The notes under the pieces: generated by a model
Told to the model about the DNA's origin: nothing
Seen by the model: the letters and a program-made list of their open reading frames with translations, nothing else
Database searches by the model: none
Source of the DNA: Martensiomyces pterosporus
Taxonomy: Eukaryota; Kickxellomycota; Kickxellomycetes; Kickxellales; Kickxellaceae
NCBI GenBank assembly: GCA_025201845.1
Contig: MU603932.1
Location: forward strand, 3,006-67,005
Direction of reading: 5' to 3'
DNA: 64,000 nt
Position numbers and translations under genes: made by a program
In this document: piece by piece, positions 9,591-22,123 of the stretch
Numbering within the stretch: the stretch's first letter is position 1
Layout of the letters: each line of letters opens with the position of its first letter

Positions 9591-12095
9591 CTAGCACGGT
9601 CTCTCCGCCCACCCACGAGTAGGGGTGGGCGGCGGCAGGCGCAATCTGCTTAGATCCGACCTATCCGTGCAGTTAATGATATCGGCAATAGCCGACACGC
9701 TCCTGGCTGATTTCGTGTGGAGCCCAGAGCGGTGGAGGCGGTCGAGCGTTGTCGACGAGGTGGAGGGGATCAGCTCTGCAGGGTCTTTGGCCAAGCGCCG
9801 GTGAACAGGCGTACGGATGTGGCTGGCGATGCTGTAGCTATAGGGGTACATCGAGGACATGGCCGAGTCCTCGATATTGGGCCCCGAGTACTCCAGCTTC
9901 CCATGCCGCAGAGGCCCTCTGCCGCTGCTGTGCGTCTGAGCAAGCCAGGGGGAGCGCGGGGATGTCGTGTGCGAGCAGTTCTTTGACGAGGAAGGTGTCC
10001 GGGACGAGGGCACAGGACTATGCGCACTCAAGCCCATGGGTGCCCGCGTTTGTGCACCGCTGGCGAACGCCACCGAGGGCGCTCCAGCCTCGTTGTTGCC
10101 GTCGCTGCGTGCCGTGCTATCATTTGCCAGCTGCGCTGCGACAACCGCAGCGGAAGGCGTAGACGACGAGGACGAGGATACCGACGAGAACGAGGAGGCT
10201 GTTGTCGAAGAGGCTGCGCTGGGCTGCGGAGAATTGGACGTTGACGCCAGAGCCAGCGATGGAACACTGTATGACGCGCGGATAGGGGTTGCGGGCATCG
10301 AGTGGGTGCCATCCAGATGACTTGCAACGGCAGTGGACGCTTTGGAGGCGATGGTGGGCACAGAGGACGGGGCCGCCATCGAAGTAGCGGCAGCCGAGGA
10401 GCTGAGCAGCAGTCGCGCGGCAGCGGCAGCATCCGCTCCCTTGGTGGCGGCAGTAGAGCACTGGCCGTTGTTCCTCGTTCTGTAGCTGTCATGCAACAAT
10501 GAGACCATCGAGCCGCCACTTCCACATGCCCTGGCGCTGGTGCTGGAGGCAGCAGCCGAGCCAGCATTCAGAGAAGTAGGCGTGTTTGTAGCAGGGTTTG
10601 GGGTGGTTGGGCCCAGGCGCGCAGAATTAGAGTTGCTGGCAATGCTGGTGGGGGCAGTGGCGGCAGCAGTTGGCGTTTGGGGCAGGTGTGGCTTATGACG
10701 CGGGCCTGGAAAAGACGTCGTAGTAGCCGATGCCGAATGCGGTGTGGGAGGGAGAAGCAGAGGCTGCAGAGAATGGGCGGAAATGTTCAGCGGTGGCGGC
10801 GGAAGGGCAGTGGAGGGCCGCCTTCCAAAAAGATGCACAGCTGCTGGCTGTGCGTGTAATATAGGATGCTGCCGCATTGAGGAGCAAGCACTGTTGTTAT
10901 GAAGATAATAAACGCCTCCCATGCTGCCGCTGCCGCTGCCGCCGTTGTTGTTGCTGCTGCCGTTGTTTGAAGCCATATTGGTATGGCGGTGATCACAAGA
11001 TGCCTGGGGTTGGTGCGGGGGTGCAGGATGGAGCACAATAGGTGCGCATGCATGTGTAGAGCCACCGGAGGTAAAGCAAGAAGGGGAGGGGGAAGAAGCC
11101 ATGGCGCCTGCATTGCCTGCTGCCGCTGCCACCTGCCCTACTGCCGGTACTGCTGCTGCTGGCTTGTGGTGGCATAATTGTTGATCAGGAGAATCGAGGC
11201 CATGGCGGCAGGTTGCATTATCCCCTGTAGCACTGCGGGCATTGACTCCCACGAGTGCTGCGTCTATTCCATAGACAGATGTTTGCGACGCCGAATTGCC
11301 TCCATGGCTGCTGCCGGAAATAGGCTGCTGCTGTTGTTGTTGCTGCTGCAGGCTGTGAAGGGCGCGAGGTGGCGATGTGGAGTGGCTTCGGTAGTGGTGG
11401 TACGCCGCGCCAGGTGCGTTCATGCTGTCTGTGGGATAGGTGTGCGCATGAGCGATTTCAGCCATGGTGTATGGCTCCAACGCTGATCCGCTTGCGTGCA
11501 CAGGAGTAAGCGGCGAGGGTGGGATCTGGAACGCGTTTGGACGGTGCGGGAATGCGTAGTGCGAGGGCGAGAACACTGTTGGCATAACGGCGGCAGAGGC
11601 TGAGTAAGGCATGCGCTGCTGCTGGTAGGGGAACACGTTTGCAGAGGAAGTAGCAACTACAGGCCCAGTAGTAATGATAGGGCTCAGTCCAGGAGGGGCA
11701 CGTAGAGATAGCGGGCGACGGGAGGCAGGGACAGTAGATGTAGTAACGGGTGAAACTGCAGAACCAGTCGCTGATGAGACACCCCGAAGGCTGGGCTGGA
11801 CACCGCGGCGGCGTGGGTTGCTGCCTGTGTTGCGCGCATCGCGTTTGATGTTTGCATCGGGCCGGTGGATGCGCATGTGGCGGGTCAGCTCATCGGAGCG
11901 CGAGAAGCGCTTTTCGCACCCAGGGTGGGAGCAGGCATGGGGACGCTCGCCGGTGTGTGTGCGTATATGCCGTGTCTGGTGCTCGAGACGGAAGAACGCC
12001 TTGGGGCACATCGGGCATTTGTATGGGCGCGGCGCTTCGGGCTTTGCCAGACCACCGCTGCTGCTGCTCTTGCCACTGCTGCTGTTGGATGCCAT
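9591..12095 (-). CDS. CreA/Mig1-type C2H2 zinc-finger transcription factor, copy B
   Basis: Paralogue of the gene at 5826-8201 in opposite orientation. The single-exon product is 834 aa. The two C2H2 fingers are at ~25-77 and differ from copy A at only 3 of 53 residues (F/Y, T/S, G/E), whereas the remaining sequence is unrelated in detail: Ser/Thr/Ala/Pro-rich with a Gln run near 255. The C-terminus contains [17 protein letters not shown] followed by Pro/Arg-rich sequence. The start is the ATG at 12095 ([10 protein letters not shown]); the frame stays open about 31 codons upstream but without another ATG. The long gene-free DNA upstream may hold its promoter or leader. The same family caveats apply as for copy A. 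Confidence 0.87.
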   Translation of the reverse strand: MASNSSSGKSSSSGGLAKPEAPRPYKCPMCPKAFFRLEHQTRHIRTHTGERPHACSHPGCEKRFSRSDELTRHMRIHRPDANIKRDARNTGSNPRRRGVQPSLRGVSSATGSAVSPVTTSTVPASRRPLSLRAPPGLSPIITTGPVVATSSANVFPYQQQRMPYSASAAVMPTVFSPSHYAFPHRPNAFQIPPSPLTPVHASGSALEPYTMAEIAHAHTYPTDSMNAPGAAYHHYRSHSTSPPRALHSLQQQQQQQQPISGSSHGGNSASQTSVYGIDAALVGVNARSATGDNATCRHGLDSPDQQLCHHKPAAAVPAVGQVAAAAGNAGAMASSPSPSCFTSGGSTHACAPIVLHPAPPHQPQASCDHRHTNMASNNGSSNNNGGSGSGSMGGVYYLHNNSACSSMRQHPILHAQPAAVHLFGRRPSTALPPPPLNISAHSLQPLLLPPTPHSASATTTSFPGPRHKPHLPQTPTAAATAPTSIASNSNSARLGPTTPNPATNTPTSLNAGSAAASSTSARACGSGGSMVSLLHDSYRTRNNGQCSTAATKGADAAAAARLLLSSSAAATSMAAPSSVPTIASKASTAVASHLDGTHSMPATPIRASYSVPSLALASTSNSPQPSAASSTTASSFSSVSSSSSSTPSAAVVAAQLANDSTARSDGNNEAGAPSVAFASGAQTRAPMGLSAHSPVPSSRTPSSSKNCSHTTSPRSPWLAQTHSSGRGPLRHGKLEYSGPNIEDSAMSSMYPYSYSIASHIRTPVHRRLAKDPAELIPSTSSTTLDRLHRSGLHTKSARSVSAIADIINCTDRSDLSRLRLPPPTPTRGWAERPC

Positions 12096-15000
12096 GGATT
12101 GGAGGCTGCGGTGTGCTTCTAGATTATCCACCGATGCGAGATTGAATAGAAGGACTAGTACAGCTGGTGAGTATGAGATGAAGTGCAAGAGATGGAAGGC
12201 GAGCGAAAGGAGAGGAGAAAAACGAGTGGGATGTGCCGCTTGCTTTCTTGTCTTCTTTTTGCTCGGTGAGGCTCACGAGCGTGCGTGTGCATGCAATTTT
12301 GTTGTGGTTTTAATTATTTTCCTTGAAACAGCGCACAGCAGAGCAAAGAGGATGCAGAACAGAGAGGAGCGGCATTAAGAATAGGATTTGAATAATGGAA
12401 CGAGAAACACAAAAGTAATTATGATTTGGGGAGGTGGGTGGCAAAGGTGGTTTAAAAGAGCAATGCGGTGGAGAAAGGACGACGGAGGGGGGCGAGGGAG
12501 GGGCTTGAACGCAGAGGGAAACAAGTAGCAGCAACGGGGAGGGGAGCATTACGTTCTTTTCGCAGCTGTGCCCAAGGCAGAATTCCACAGCATCGGGAAA
12601 AGCACCGCCCGCTCACCGCCCACCGCCCCCTCCCTGGCTTTCTTTTTTACTTTCATGCAGACGCCGGAAAGGGACTGCTGGGTTGGAAGGAGGGAGTGGA
12701 GAGATTGGGCGGGGAGGAGTGGATGTGGCCGATACAAGGTTTTTGATATTTGGCAGTATCGCCCTCGCTGCGCTGGCCATGGGGGCCAAGCAGCATATGC
12801 TGCTGCGATGGAGAATGGCATCGCTGCTACATGCAAGCAGGGCTTGCACACCGCTGCCCGTGGCCAGCAAGGAGGACGAGGGGGAGCTTACCAGCCACCG
12901 CCCAAAAAGCTTAGCTACGGAAAAGGCATATGCGAGCAAGTGCTCGGTTCGGTGGAGTGGGAGTGGCGACACGGGGGAGCCCTAAAAGGTACATGGCACA
13001 GCCGAGGCGCTGAAGATTCCCACTACCAGGAAACAAGAAAGGGCTACACCGGCTATTGTTTTAATATAACTCTTCCCCCTCCCCAAGCATGCGGCAGCGA
13101 TAATAAATCACAGCAGGCATTGAGGGAACGCCCAGACAACGGAGCTGTGCCTGAGCAAATCCGCGGGCACCGTGGATGTGGATTTATTCTTGCTAGCCAT
13201 GTATGCAACTGACCTTGCGCCCTCTCTTATCGAGTGCTCCGAAAACGTGATGGTAGAGGATGATGGTGATGACGATGATATGCAAGCAAGGTGCGTGTGA
13301 TTATGGCGTGGCTGCCAGAGAAGGGGAGGGGATGGGGAGGGGGAGGGGAAAGCAAAGCGGCTGTAGAGAAACCGAGGCGTTGAAAGTAATCTATCCGTAT
13401 ACCTCAGCGGCTGCAAGAGAAAAAAAACCCAAGAAAACTGGCATGTAGAGGGAGGGCGGAAGAGAAGCGGGGCAAAGAGAGCGATGTAGGGTGTGACGGC
13501 GGAAAATACGTTACCTAGAGTCAGTGTTCTACCTGGAAATCAAGGGCGTTAAGGCCGTGGGTGCGCGCGGATGACGGGATGTAGCGTGCAAGCTCAAATG
13601 CTAGGAGCACAATATGAAATGCTAGTCAGAGACGAGCTGTGCAAAACCTGTGATCGCAGTGGTAGAAACTGCAGATCAGGACTTCAGGGGAGCGCGCTCA
13701 GCACCACCACCCAAATGGATACGTATTCTCGCTTTGCTTTGCCCTTGGTGGCAGGATGTAGGGCTACGGAACGTAGGCTAGAATAGAAACGTGCTGTGTA
13801 GACGATAAATAGAGAAGCGGCGATGTGTAGTGCAGACGTGTGTGAGAGAGAGGGGCAGGGGGAAGGGGAGAGAACTGCAGTGCAGCGAGCAGTTTAAGGA
13901 GCGGGCTTGGTATGTGCTGTTTCCTCTTGGCTGTCACTGGGTTCAAAGAGCGCGTGTATGAGGCGGGGAGGGTGGTAATAAAGCGAAAGCCGAGCGGGAT
14001 GCAACAGCAGAGAGAAAAGAAAAAAGCAAGTAGAGAGCATGCGTGGATGAGGCACCTGGCGCTTGTTTTTATCCTGGTAAAAATATGCTGCTAGCTGCAA
14101 GGCTCACACACCATCCCATTCCGCACCATCCCAGAATGCCTATATTGAACTCCATTATGCCCCCATGCTCATGCCTGTCTTTTGTGTACATGCTATGTGG
14201 AGCAGCTGTCAGTTGACGTAGAAGCCGTGTGCTAGCTTTGCTGTGCACTCCTGGCTCAGCGCGCGATGCTGCAGACTCCGCCCTCTAGCCCAGGACACCA
14301 ACATGGAGACGTGCCAGTGTCCTTGAGGTGCCGGTAGCTATGCATCTGCTGCGCCTGAGTGTTTGTTTCCCTCTTGGCCTTTACTGCCGCCGTTGCTGCT
14401 GCCGCTGCCGCCGCCGCCGTTGTTGCTGTTCCATTTAGCGCTTTATTTCGATGGCAATCTGCTTGTTCACCTGTTTCTGTTTTCTCTCCATGGAACAAAC
14501 CCCTTGTCGTCGGCTCCACCCATTGGCATGTCTGCCCTCCATCTCACACTGCTGGTGTGGGCTGAGCGCTGTGTGAGGGAGAGAATAAGGGAGGGGGAGA
14601 AGGGTGCAGCAACACCCCCCTCTCTTCTTCGAATTGGTTGTTCCATCCCATGATCCCTTCCCCTCTCCAAATGGGCAAATAACGAGCTGACGATGGCTTG
14701 AGGGCGGAGGGGGGACACAATAGCGCTATCAATTGCATTTGCCACCCACACGCCTCATGGGACAGCGGCACATTCTATCCATATTTGTGTGCGTGTGCGT
14801 ATGCGCACATTTGCGTGGTAGGTGTGCGTGGGTCCTTTCATGTATAACCATGCAGTCCTCCATCCCTCCTCCCCATTGTTTGGTTGCTGCCGCACTCCCT
14901 CCTGCTTCTCGCCGGAACCACACACACACACACCGTCTCCTTGTCTGTCTGCTGAGCCTGGATTGTGTGTGCTCCGCACAAACTACGCTTTGTCTGCCTC

Positions 15001-16713
15001 CTCCACCACACCCACAGCTGTCTCACAGCAACAGACCGTTTTGGGGTGGGCCTGTCTTTGCCGGCTCGCCACATCCTTGGGCTCTCGCTAGCGGATCCTC
15101 TTGTTGTGCCCGCTACCTCCAGCATCTGTCTCTTGTTCAAACCCCTCGGATGCCGAGCGCAGTATCAAACAGCTCGTTATCGACAATTAGAAAGAATTCT
15201 GCAGTATCTGGCCAACCGCTCAGGCTCGGAGCAACAAGGCCACTGCCACAGCATGTGCAACTTGCTAGCTTCGAGTCCCCTCGCCGGCTTCTTGTTTACT
15301 AGGTAGCACATTGTTGAGGTGAGCTGGAATAAGACTGCAGAATAGGGCTGTGGCTAGCAGAGCAGATAGACACAGTAGAGCGAAGAGGAGCGGCTGCGTT
15401 ATTGTTGTCGCTGCTTCGATTGTTGCATGCTGCTGCTTCTTTTTCCTTCTTTGCGACAATCGGCTGCTGTGGTGGTTACGCAGTACTCTAGTGCACGATA
15501 TTGCCGCTTGGGAGGGAAAGAGGCATGCCCATCTTTCGCTGGCGCATAAAAAACACCGCTTGCTTGTCTAGTCCAAGCCAATAATTTGCTCAACCACGGC
15601 GATATCCAGCAGAAGACAAAAGAAAGGCAGCGCAGGTCAGGCAGCACACCGCTGGAAAAAGGGGGCACATCATCGTGATCCGGCTTCACACGCAAGAGCC
15701 GGAAAAGAACAATACATCTAATATATGCATTAGCCATGTACAGTGCCATCTGTTTGAACCCCAGCTAATGACCGCCCACATACACGCACGCAGCTGCTGA
15801 GAAAAATAGAATCCCTTAGCAGCGTCACGGGGGTGTGTGTGCGTGGGGAGAGGACCGAGGGGTCAAGTGCTGGATGGGGTACGGAGCCACTGAGTATGCT
15901 GCATGTCTCTAAACAGCACAGGGTGCTTTGCGACTCGACATGTGCGCATGGGCTTTTTTTTTAATTTCATCTCGACATCCCTGGTGTGTCTACTGGTGAC
16001 CGGGCGGTTTATTAGGAGTGGGCATAGACGGTGTGGCTGAAATAGAGCTGCTGCCTCTATGTTGTTTATATTGGCATCTGCAATACGCCTTTGTTCGTCT
16101 TCTTGATCCCTATTTCGCGTCCCAAGCTCTCTTTGGTCAAGTGTGTCTGCATTTAATTCTACCGAGCCCTCGCTGTACAGACACATGTTGCTATGCTGCT
16201 CCTCTAATGCCTCTGCTTGGGTATAGTGCATCATTTAATTGACTCTCATGAGCCGCGGTGTTCCTTGTGCGCATCTGCGCCTCTCTAATTTGGGTTATAT
16301 TGCCATTGTAGCATCTTTCTTCAAACATAAACAAGCTGGAAGGTGTTTTCTTAATTTGCTGCCTTTGCCACCTCTCCTTCTCTCACTTATTCTCTACAAG
16401 AGCAGGCTAGGAGCGTGGTTTGGGTGCTGGGTTGTTCATCTGGGTGGCGGAAGCAGCAGAAGGGTGGGTGGGCATAAGCCTCTTCCTCCCAGATGCTCAG
16501 CCCAGCGTTTATTTTCATCATTGAGGCGTGTTTTCGCTGCTAGACAAATGCAAGAATTGATAGCAAGCATGAAACTCTATAACAAGCCGCAATTAGACGC
16601 CAGCTGCGTTTGTTCGCAGAATAGCTAGAATGGACGTGCATATATTAAGCGAGTAGTAAAACCTAAATAGCGAGCAGCGCTAATCAAAAGAAAAAGTGCA
16701 AGCAGAGATATGC
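12096..16713. other. 4.6 kb stretch without a recognisable gene
   Basis: Lies between the start of zinc finger B and the stop of an elongase, both on the minus strand, so it is mainly upstream DNA of zinc finger B. Open frames up to 214 codons occur but read as low-complexity, family-free sequence and overlap one another on both strands. AATAAA occurs on the plus strand at 13102 and 13977. Short purine or pyrimidine tracts and CA repeats (near 14920) are present. A long leader, non-coding RNA or extended regulatory region is possible; nothing specific can be assigned. Confidence 0.5.
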
Positions 16714-17822
16714 CTACAGGACCTTCTCCTTGCGCTTCTTTCCATATGTTTTGACCGAAAAGTCCACAAACAAGTAAATAAGCGGAATCAAGTACGAGAG
16801 CATAACGAACAGCAGGTTTCTCTGCAGCGGAGTGAGGCATCCAGGCAGCGTAATGTAAAGCGCAATAAATACAAGCCCGATGAGGAACTGGAATATCTGC
16901 AGGTGCGTCAGGTATTTCTTCCCGGGCGGAGAGAGCCCCAAGGCCGTCAGTGCGAAATAGGTGTACATCAGCGTGTGTATGATGCTGTTTTCGACCACGT
17001 AGAATATCAGCTGGGGCGACCCAAAGTAGCACCCAACCCACATTGTGGTGATGGCTCCCGCGTGGTGGTATGTTTGCAAAAACGTCGCCTTGCGTCCTAC
17101 CTCCACGGAGCAGGGCAAATCCGCATACCGCAATTGGGTGTGGTGTTCCATACCGGTTAGCCTCAGGTAGTCATCGATAGGGGTGTGCATGTGTGGCTTG
17201 CCTTTAGAGACACTCTACCTTTGGCCAGGATGATGAACGTATCGATGAGCTCGTAGTACTTGCTGAGGTAGAACAAGTAGTTGAACTTGAACATGTCGTT
17301 CCATATGGTGTGGTTTGCATCGCAATACTACAAACGAGCGAAGGAAAAAAAAACGCCCCTCCCTCAACAAAGCAAAGATTGAGCACAAGGAATAATATTT
17401 GGCATGGGTGTCTGCACTCGACAAGCGAGTGAGCGGCATCAGTGTGTTTTACTTACAGCATCACGCAGCCCCTCGTGTCTCACGGTTTTGGCAAACGCCG
17501 TGGTGTAATTTGTGGCACACCAGTACGAAAATGCAGCCAAGCCCAGGTTGTGAAGTACCACGAAAGCAGTCATCCATGGGCCACTCTCTCTGCTCCTTCT
17601 TTCGATCACAGACCTGTCGCCCAAGAGCTGCTCGTTTTGGCGCTTGGCCTCTATCCTCGACAGCGATTTGCTTCGAGAGGAATTCAGCAAGTGAACGATG
17701 ATTGCGTATGAGGCTACTATTACCACAGGAGTGGCTGGGTGTAGGGTTATGTGGTAGAATTGGTGCAGGGGCACGTTTTCCAAGTTCACTGCTGTGCCTG
17801 CGGGCAGCTTGATTTCAGTCAT
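16714..17822 (-). CDS. Fatty-acid elongase (ELO family), copy 1, three exons
   Basis: ER membrane condensing enzyme (3-ketoacyl-CoA synthase) that adds two carbons from malonyl-CoA to long-chain acyl-CoA. Coding exons are 17822-17457, 17327-17219 and 17096-16714 (introns of 129 and 122 nt; donors GTAAGT and GTAGAG, both acceptors TAG), giving 285 aa. Diagnostic motifs are KYYELIDT at 145-152, split across no junction, and the histidine box QTYHHAG at 166-172, rebuilt by splicing LAKG to RKATFLQ. MYTYFALTALG follows. The first box residue is Gln rather than the usual His, the form known from Mortierella-type polyunsaturated or C18 elongases. Six to seven hydrophobic segments and a basic C-terminal KKRKEKVL suggest ER retention. 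Substrate chain length cannot be read from sequence. A second elongase lies at 39424-40446. Confidence 0.9.
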
Positions 17823-19353
17823 TGTATGGTATGTTTATAAGCTGTGTTTTCAGGCTTGGGCTGACATAGAACTGGAGCGACAGATGCTGTGTTTTAGCAG
17901 CAGGTGCAGCACGCTATTGAAAACCGAATAGGGGAATATAGCAGCGTGGTGGGGGAGAGCAGAGGAGCTAAATGATATTCCCGCCAGGACCCAAAATGGC
18001 AACAACGCTTGAGGACAGATGGCGATGGAAAGAGGACGGCAAGTGAAAGAGATGGAGGGGTGGTTGTAACTGGGGGTGGCTTTAATATCATATCTACATT
18101 ACTACTGTGCATGCTGCCTGAACCATCTCATGTCAGATTGGAAAGTAGAAGGGCATGATAGGATAGCCAAACGCACAAGTGTATGGGCTCTTGGTAGTAA
18201 TTGCTGTAGTCGGAATGATGAATTGCTTGTGTAGCGAGGTATTCGCTCCACACATCAACATAATGCACGCTCGAATGGATAAACCCGGGCGCCATCTTTC
18301 GAGCTCTTTTAATACGAGTGGTTTGCCACACAATATGAGCCATGCATGGAACGCACATGGCACTACGCCCCATCCAATCTTGCATCGGTAGCTAGAGCCC
18401 CGCTTTCTTCCCATCGCCCGCTCCATCACTCCATATGCGCGGGTCACTCGCGCTACTGCACCATCTGCCGATAGCGCAGATGCCTTGCCCCCTATTTCAG
18501 GTGTGCGTTTCCTGAATGAGGCACTGTGAACTCTCCGCAGAGTGCATGTACAGCGCCAAACGGCAGCAGCACTGTCCATTCACAAGTGCCGACGCAAGTG
18601 TGCTGTATAAATGTGCTGGTGGTGCTTGGAAATCAGTGTCTGTTGAGGGCTGATTTCAGAGTAGAGGGGGCAGCAGAAACTGGCCGATGCACAGCATCGA
18701 GGGAGCAAAGAGCAGTGCTTGGTGCGCTCAGCTGCGAGAAATGGGAGCAAGAGGAAATCAGCATATTCGAAAAGCAGGGCAAAAACAGAAATTTCATCCG
18801 GCATACCACCAAATGAATAAGGCAGCAGCGCAGGCCTGGACAAAGAGATATGGTGACTTTGTTGTCACACTCGCTCCTTTTCTTCTTCTCCACACATGCA
18901 CTTGGCTGATTTTCCCTCTCCAACAATGAAAGGCGCTTGCATACATGCATATTGATCCGAGGCAGACACCGTGTGGGGGAATATACACAAAACAAACCCT
19001 CTCGCCGCTGTGCTCAGTCAGAGATGAGGCATTCTCCCGCCTCACGTACACACCAAGCTAGTGCCTGAGCAATGTCTATATTTAGGCAGTGCTGAGTCAG
19101 GTGCTCACATGTCTGCCAATTCCACGCTGCTTTTGTACCAGATTCCAGTAGTGTGGGATATGAAGAAAAGAATGAAGCGTACATGTGCGACAAGAAGTGT
19201 TTACGTGGTTGAGGGAAATAAAGAAGAAAAGCGAAAGAGAGAGGAGAAAAGGAAAGAAAAGTACGCACAAGGAAGAACTCGATACATCAAGCAAAAAGTT
19301 ATAATATAAGAGGAAGACGGTGGCTCATAAACCCCGCTCTCGCTTGGTCCAAA
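17823..19353. other. Intergenic region upstream of elongase 1
   Basis: 1.5 kb between the elongase start and the end of the GPI protein, both on the minus strand. The longest open frame (148 codons, minus) has no recognisable features. No RNA gene or repeat was seen. Confidence 0.45.
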
Positions 19354-20241
19354 TTAGAGCATAAAGACCGAGGCAGCCACAAGGGCAGCGAGTGAGATGT
19401 AGCGGGTAGCAGCGCCGTTGCCCTTAGTAGTCGCCGACGTGGCCTTGGTCGTCTGGGGAGCGGATGAGCTGTCAACATCCGAAACGGCATCCGTGAGCTC
19501 GCTGGTAATGTCAGCACTGGTGGTCGCATCCGGAGTCGAGGTAGTAGCAGCAACCGAGGTCGAGGCAGCATTGGTCTTCGACTTGCTCTTCGAGGCAGCG
19601 GCCGAGGTCGTGGCAGGGAGAGTGTCAGTTGACTGAGCAGCAGCAGAGGTGCTGCTCGAGCCAGCAGCGGAGCTGGCTGAGTCAGCAGCGGAGGAGCTGA
19701 CAGCCTGGGAGACAGTCGACGAGGCAGCAGCGGTCGAGGATGAGGGAGCAGCAGCGCTGGACGACGACGACGACGACGCAGCACTGGACGACGCACCCGA
19801 CGATGGGGGCACAATAATGTCGGTGGGAGTAGTGCCAGGGTCGACGCCAGTGGCAACGCCCTTAGGGTACCACGAGGTGCCGCCGCTGATCGAGAAGCGA
19901 GTGGACCAGGAGGAGCCAACGCCGTTGTCGGCGGTGTACATGAGGAAGTACATGCCGGGGGCGGTCTGCGGAATGGTGAAGGGAATGGAGGTCTTTGAGA
20001 TGTCAAAGGTACCGATGGTCTGCACGGTGGTCTGGACAAGGTTGCCGCCAGTCATGAACTTCAGGGTGTACGACTTCACGCTGGTGAGATCGGGCGCGTT
20101 GGTGTCGGGCTTCCACTGGATGGTGATCGTCTGTCCGGGGTTGACGGCGTCGGCGCCAACGGGGTAGGTGGTGTAGAATCCAGCCTTCACAGTGCCCAGC
20201 ACTGCCATGATGGGAGCAACGTAAGAGATGAATGAGACCAT
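19354..20241 (-). CDS. Kre9/Knh1-domain Ser/Thr-rich GPI-anchored protein
   Basis: Predicted secreted, GPI-anchored cell-surface protein of the Ser-Thr-rich family with a Kre9/Knh1 N-terminal domain, linked in yeasts to beta-1,6-glucan assembly. The 295-aa product starts at the ATG at 20241; the frame is open further upstream but the signal peptide (about 1-20, MVSFISYVAPIMAVLGTVKA) starts here. Residues ~21-125 are the compact beta-sandwich domain, with NPGQTITIQWKP and the family-typical PGMYFLMYTADN. Residues ~145-270 are almost only Ser, Ala and Thr, expected to be heavily O-mannosylated. The last ~20 residues are hydrophobic after a small-residue GNGAA, a normal GPI-addition signal. A role in wall assembly is inference from the family. 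Confidence 0.87.
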   Translation of the reverse strand: MVSFISYVAPIMAVLGTVKAGFYTTYPVGADAVNPGQTITIQWKPDTNAPDLTSVKSYTLKFMTGGNLVQTTVQTIGTFDISKTSIPFTIPQTAPGMYFLMYTADNGVGSSWSTRFSISGGTSWYPKGVATGVDPGTTPTDIIVPPSSGASSSAASSSSSSSAAAPSSSTAAASSTVSQAVSSSAADSASSAAGSSSTSAAAQSTDTLPATTSAAASKSKSKTNAASTSVAATTSTPDATTSADITSELTDAVSDVDSSSAPQTTKATSATTKGNGAATRYISLAALVAASVFML

Positions 20242-22123
20242 TGTCGACTGCTTTCCTCTGCTGGGGGTTTCGCTTGTTGGAAGACGGAAGGGTGAAGGGA
20301 GGTAGGGCGCGCTGTTTGGTGAGAAAGGGAGCGGAGGAGAGGAGATGGAGTGGTGGAAAGGGTGGAGGAAACTTTGGGAAAAATTGAACCGCGAAGAGGA
20401 GGAAGGCGACGATTCTATAAAAAGGGCGCCCACAAGTGCTGTCTGCCATCCTCAGACCTCCCCACATGCAAGTACGCGTCCACAGCCTGAGAAAGCCAAA
20501 GGCAGGCAGCGAGGCATTCTGCTGTTCCTGAGGCTGCTCACTCATTACGGCCTAAAGCCGATTTGCATTCACTTTAATCGTCGTTGCGCGCATCCTTTGC
20601 CTGCTGTTGTTATTGTTTGCTAGCGAATTGTTGGCATTTCGCGCATCCGACCCTCCCGTCGAACCCCCCTTCCCCCCACGGCCCCTTTGCAGAAGAAATC
20701 ATCGCCGGAGAGGGACACCGGCCAGATTCTGCCTTTCTTTGCTCAGGAGTGTGACTTTCTCGCTGCCTGTGAATGCGTCGAGGCGTCGGGCGGTGTGGGG
20801 CCAGCTGCTGCGAGGATGGCGGCGGGGGTGTCTTTCTCACATACCACACCCCGCCATGTCTCTCCACGCACACAGACACACAGACACACAGACACGTTGT
20901 CAATAGGCAAACGAAATGGCTGCGCCATGTCTGGTATCGCTGTGTGCTGGGTGCTGCGGCTTTCAAAAATAGGAACTGCATGCTAGCCGCAGAGAGCCCT
21001 TCGCCAGCTTCGGTTGCGCTGCGATAAGGCGACAGCAGCAGCCCACGCAAACAGGAACTGAGCTGGGCTGTCTTTCTATTCCAGCAAACGGGTGGGGGAG
21101 GAGGAGGAGGACACACGCTTTGCGAGAGACATGCGTTGGCAATCACGGGTTCTTTTTGTTGGGCTTGCGCCGACCATGCCGCTGTCGATTGCGCTGTGAA
21201 AGTGCCAGGCGGCAGCTTATCAGCGAGTAACCACACCGCCAACACCAGCGCACGCTCATGTGTGCTTGTTCACCAGGCCGCAGCTGGTTTGTGCTGGAAT
21301 GCTGGATACTGCTGCGCAATGCTGGCGTGGGTATCGGCGCATCCGGCGACCACATCGCCATTGCGCCTGGCTCGCCCATTGCCGGCTCTCAATGAGCAAG
21401 CGCTAGAGCCACAGCCACAGCAATTGGAAACAAGGGGGCAGCAGCAGTAGCAGAGGGCGGCTGTGCATTCGCCAGCAGGCTCAGGCGCAGACGCGCCTTG
21501 AATAAACACACCGACAGACCGACGACATCCGCAGCAGCTTGCGCGTGCGTATGCCCGAAGGGAGAGCCAGCCCACCAGCTCCGCCCGCTCCTTCCTCGGT
21601 GCAAGCAGATGGGAGCGCATCTGCTTTTGGAGCGGGTTGGACCGTTTGCGGGCTCCCAAGTGGGCCCACTGCGAAGAGGAAATCGGAACCGCCATGGGAG
21701 GGGGCAGGGATCGACAAGCATGCTGCTCTATTGTTACAAAAACCGCTTATACACGGCAATCCCTCGTTTCCGCACAAACACACGCTTGATTTTCTTTCTC
21801 TCGGCCAAAGGGGCTGCTCTCTTGGCACGCGCAAAAATAGAAGTTTTGAAAAGCGTGTTTGTTGTGGCAAAAAGGCCTGAAACACAAAGCTAAGGAAAAC
21901 GGGTGCTAAGAGACATAAAACAGACGAGGAAAAAAAAGACATGAGAGTGAAGGCAGATCGAGGGAGAGGCCACGCAGAGTGGGGTGAGGGCTGGGAGGGG
22001 TACTCGTTACAAGCGCAGGAGAATGTGGGCGGAAGGCACCTCTAATTAACATAGAAAAAGGGCTGGGAGGCAGATCCCCCCGTCAACACCCACCAGCGCA
22101 TCCAGTCTGCCCCGCTGGGCATT
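20242..22123. other. Intergenic region between GPI protein and Crh gene
   Basis: 1.9 kb upstream of the Kre9-type gene and downstream of the Crh gene. No supported coding region; the open frames on both strands are short and without motifs. It contains the short tandem repeat listed separately. Confidence 0.45.
20871..20894 (+). repeat. Three copies of 8-bp CACAGACA
   Basis: Three exact head-to-tail copies of CACAGACA (20871-20878, 20879-20886, 20887-20894). Simple-sequence repeat in non-coding DNA. Confidence 0.9.

Noticed and set aside
12568..13212. 214-codon open frame in the large gene-free region
   Set aside because: No motif, mixed low-complexity composition and no codon pattern; overlapping frames on both strands are equally long.
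15267..15285. TTCGAGTCCC, resembling a tRNA T-loop
   Set aside because: The flanking bases cannot pair into a T stem, and no matching acceptor or anticodon arm was found upstream.
20416..20422. TATAAAA on the plus strand near the Kre9-type gene
   Set aside because: It points away from the minus-strand gene and no plus-strand gene follows it.
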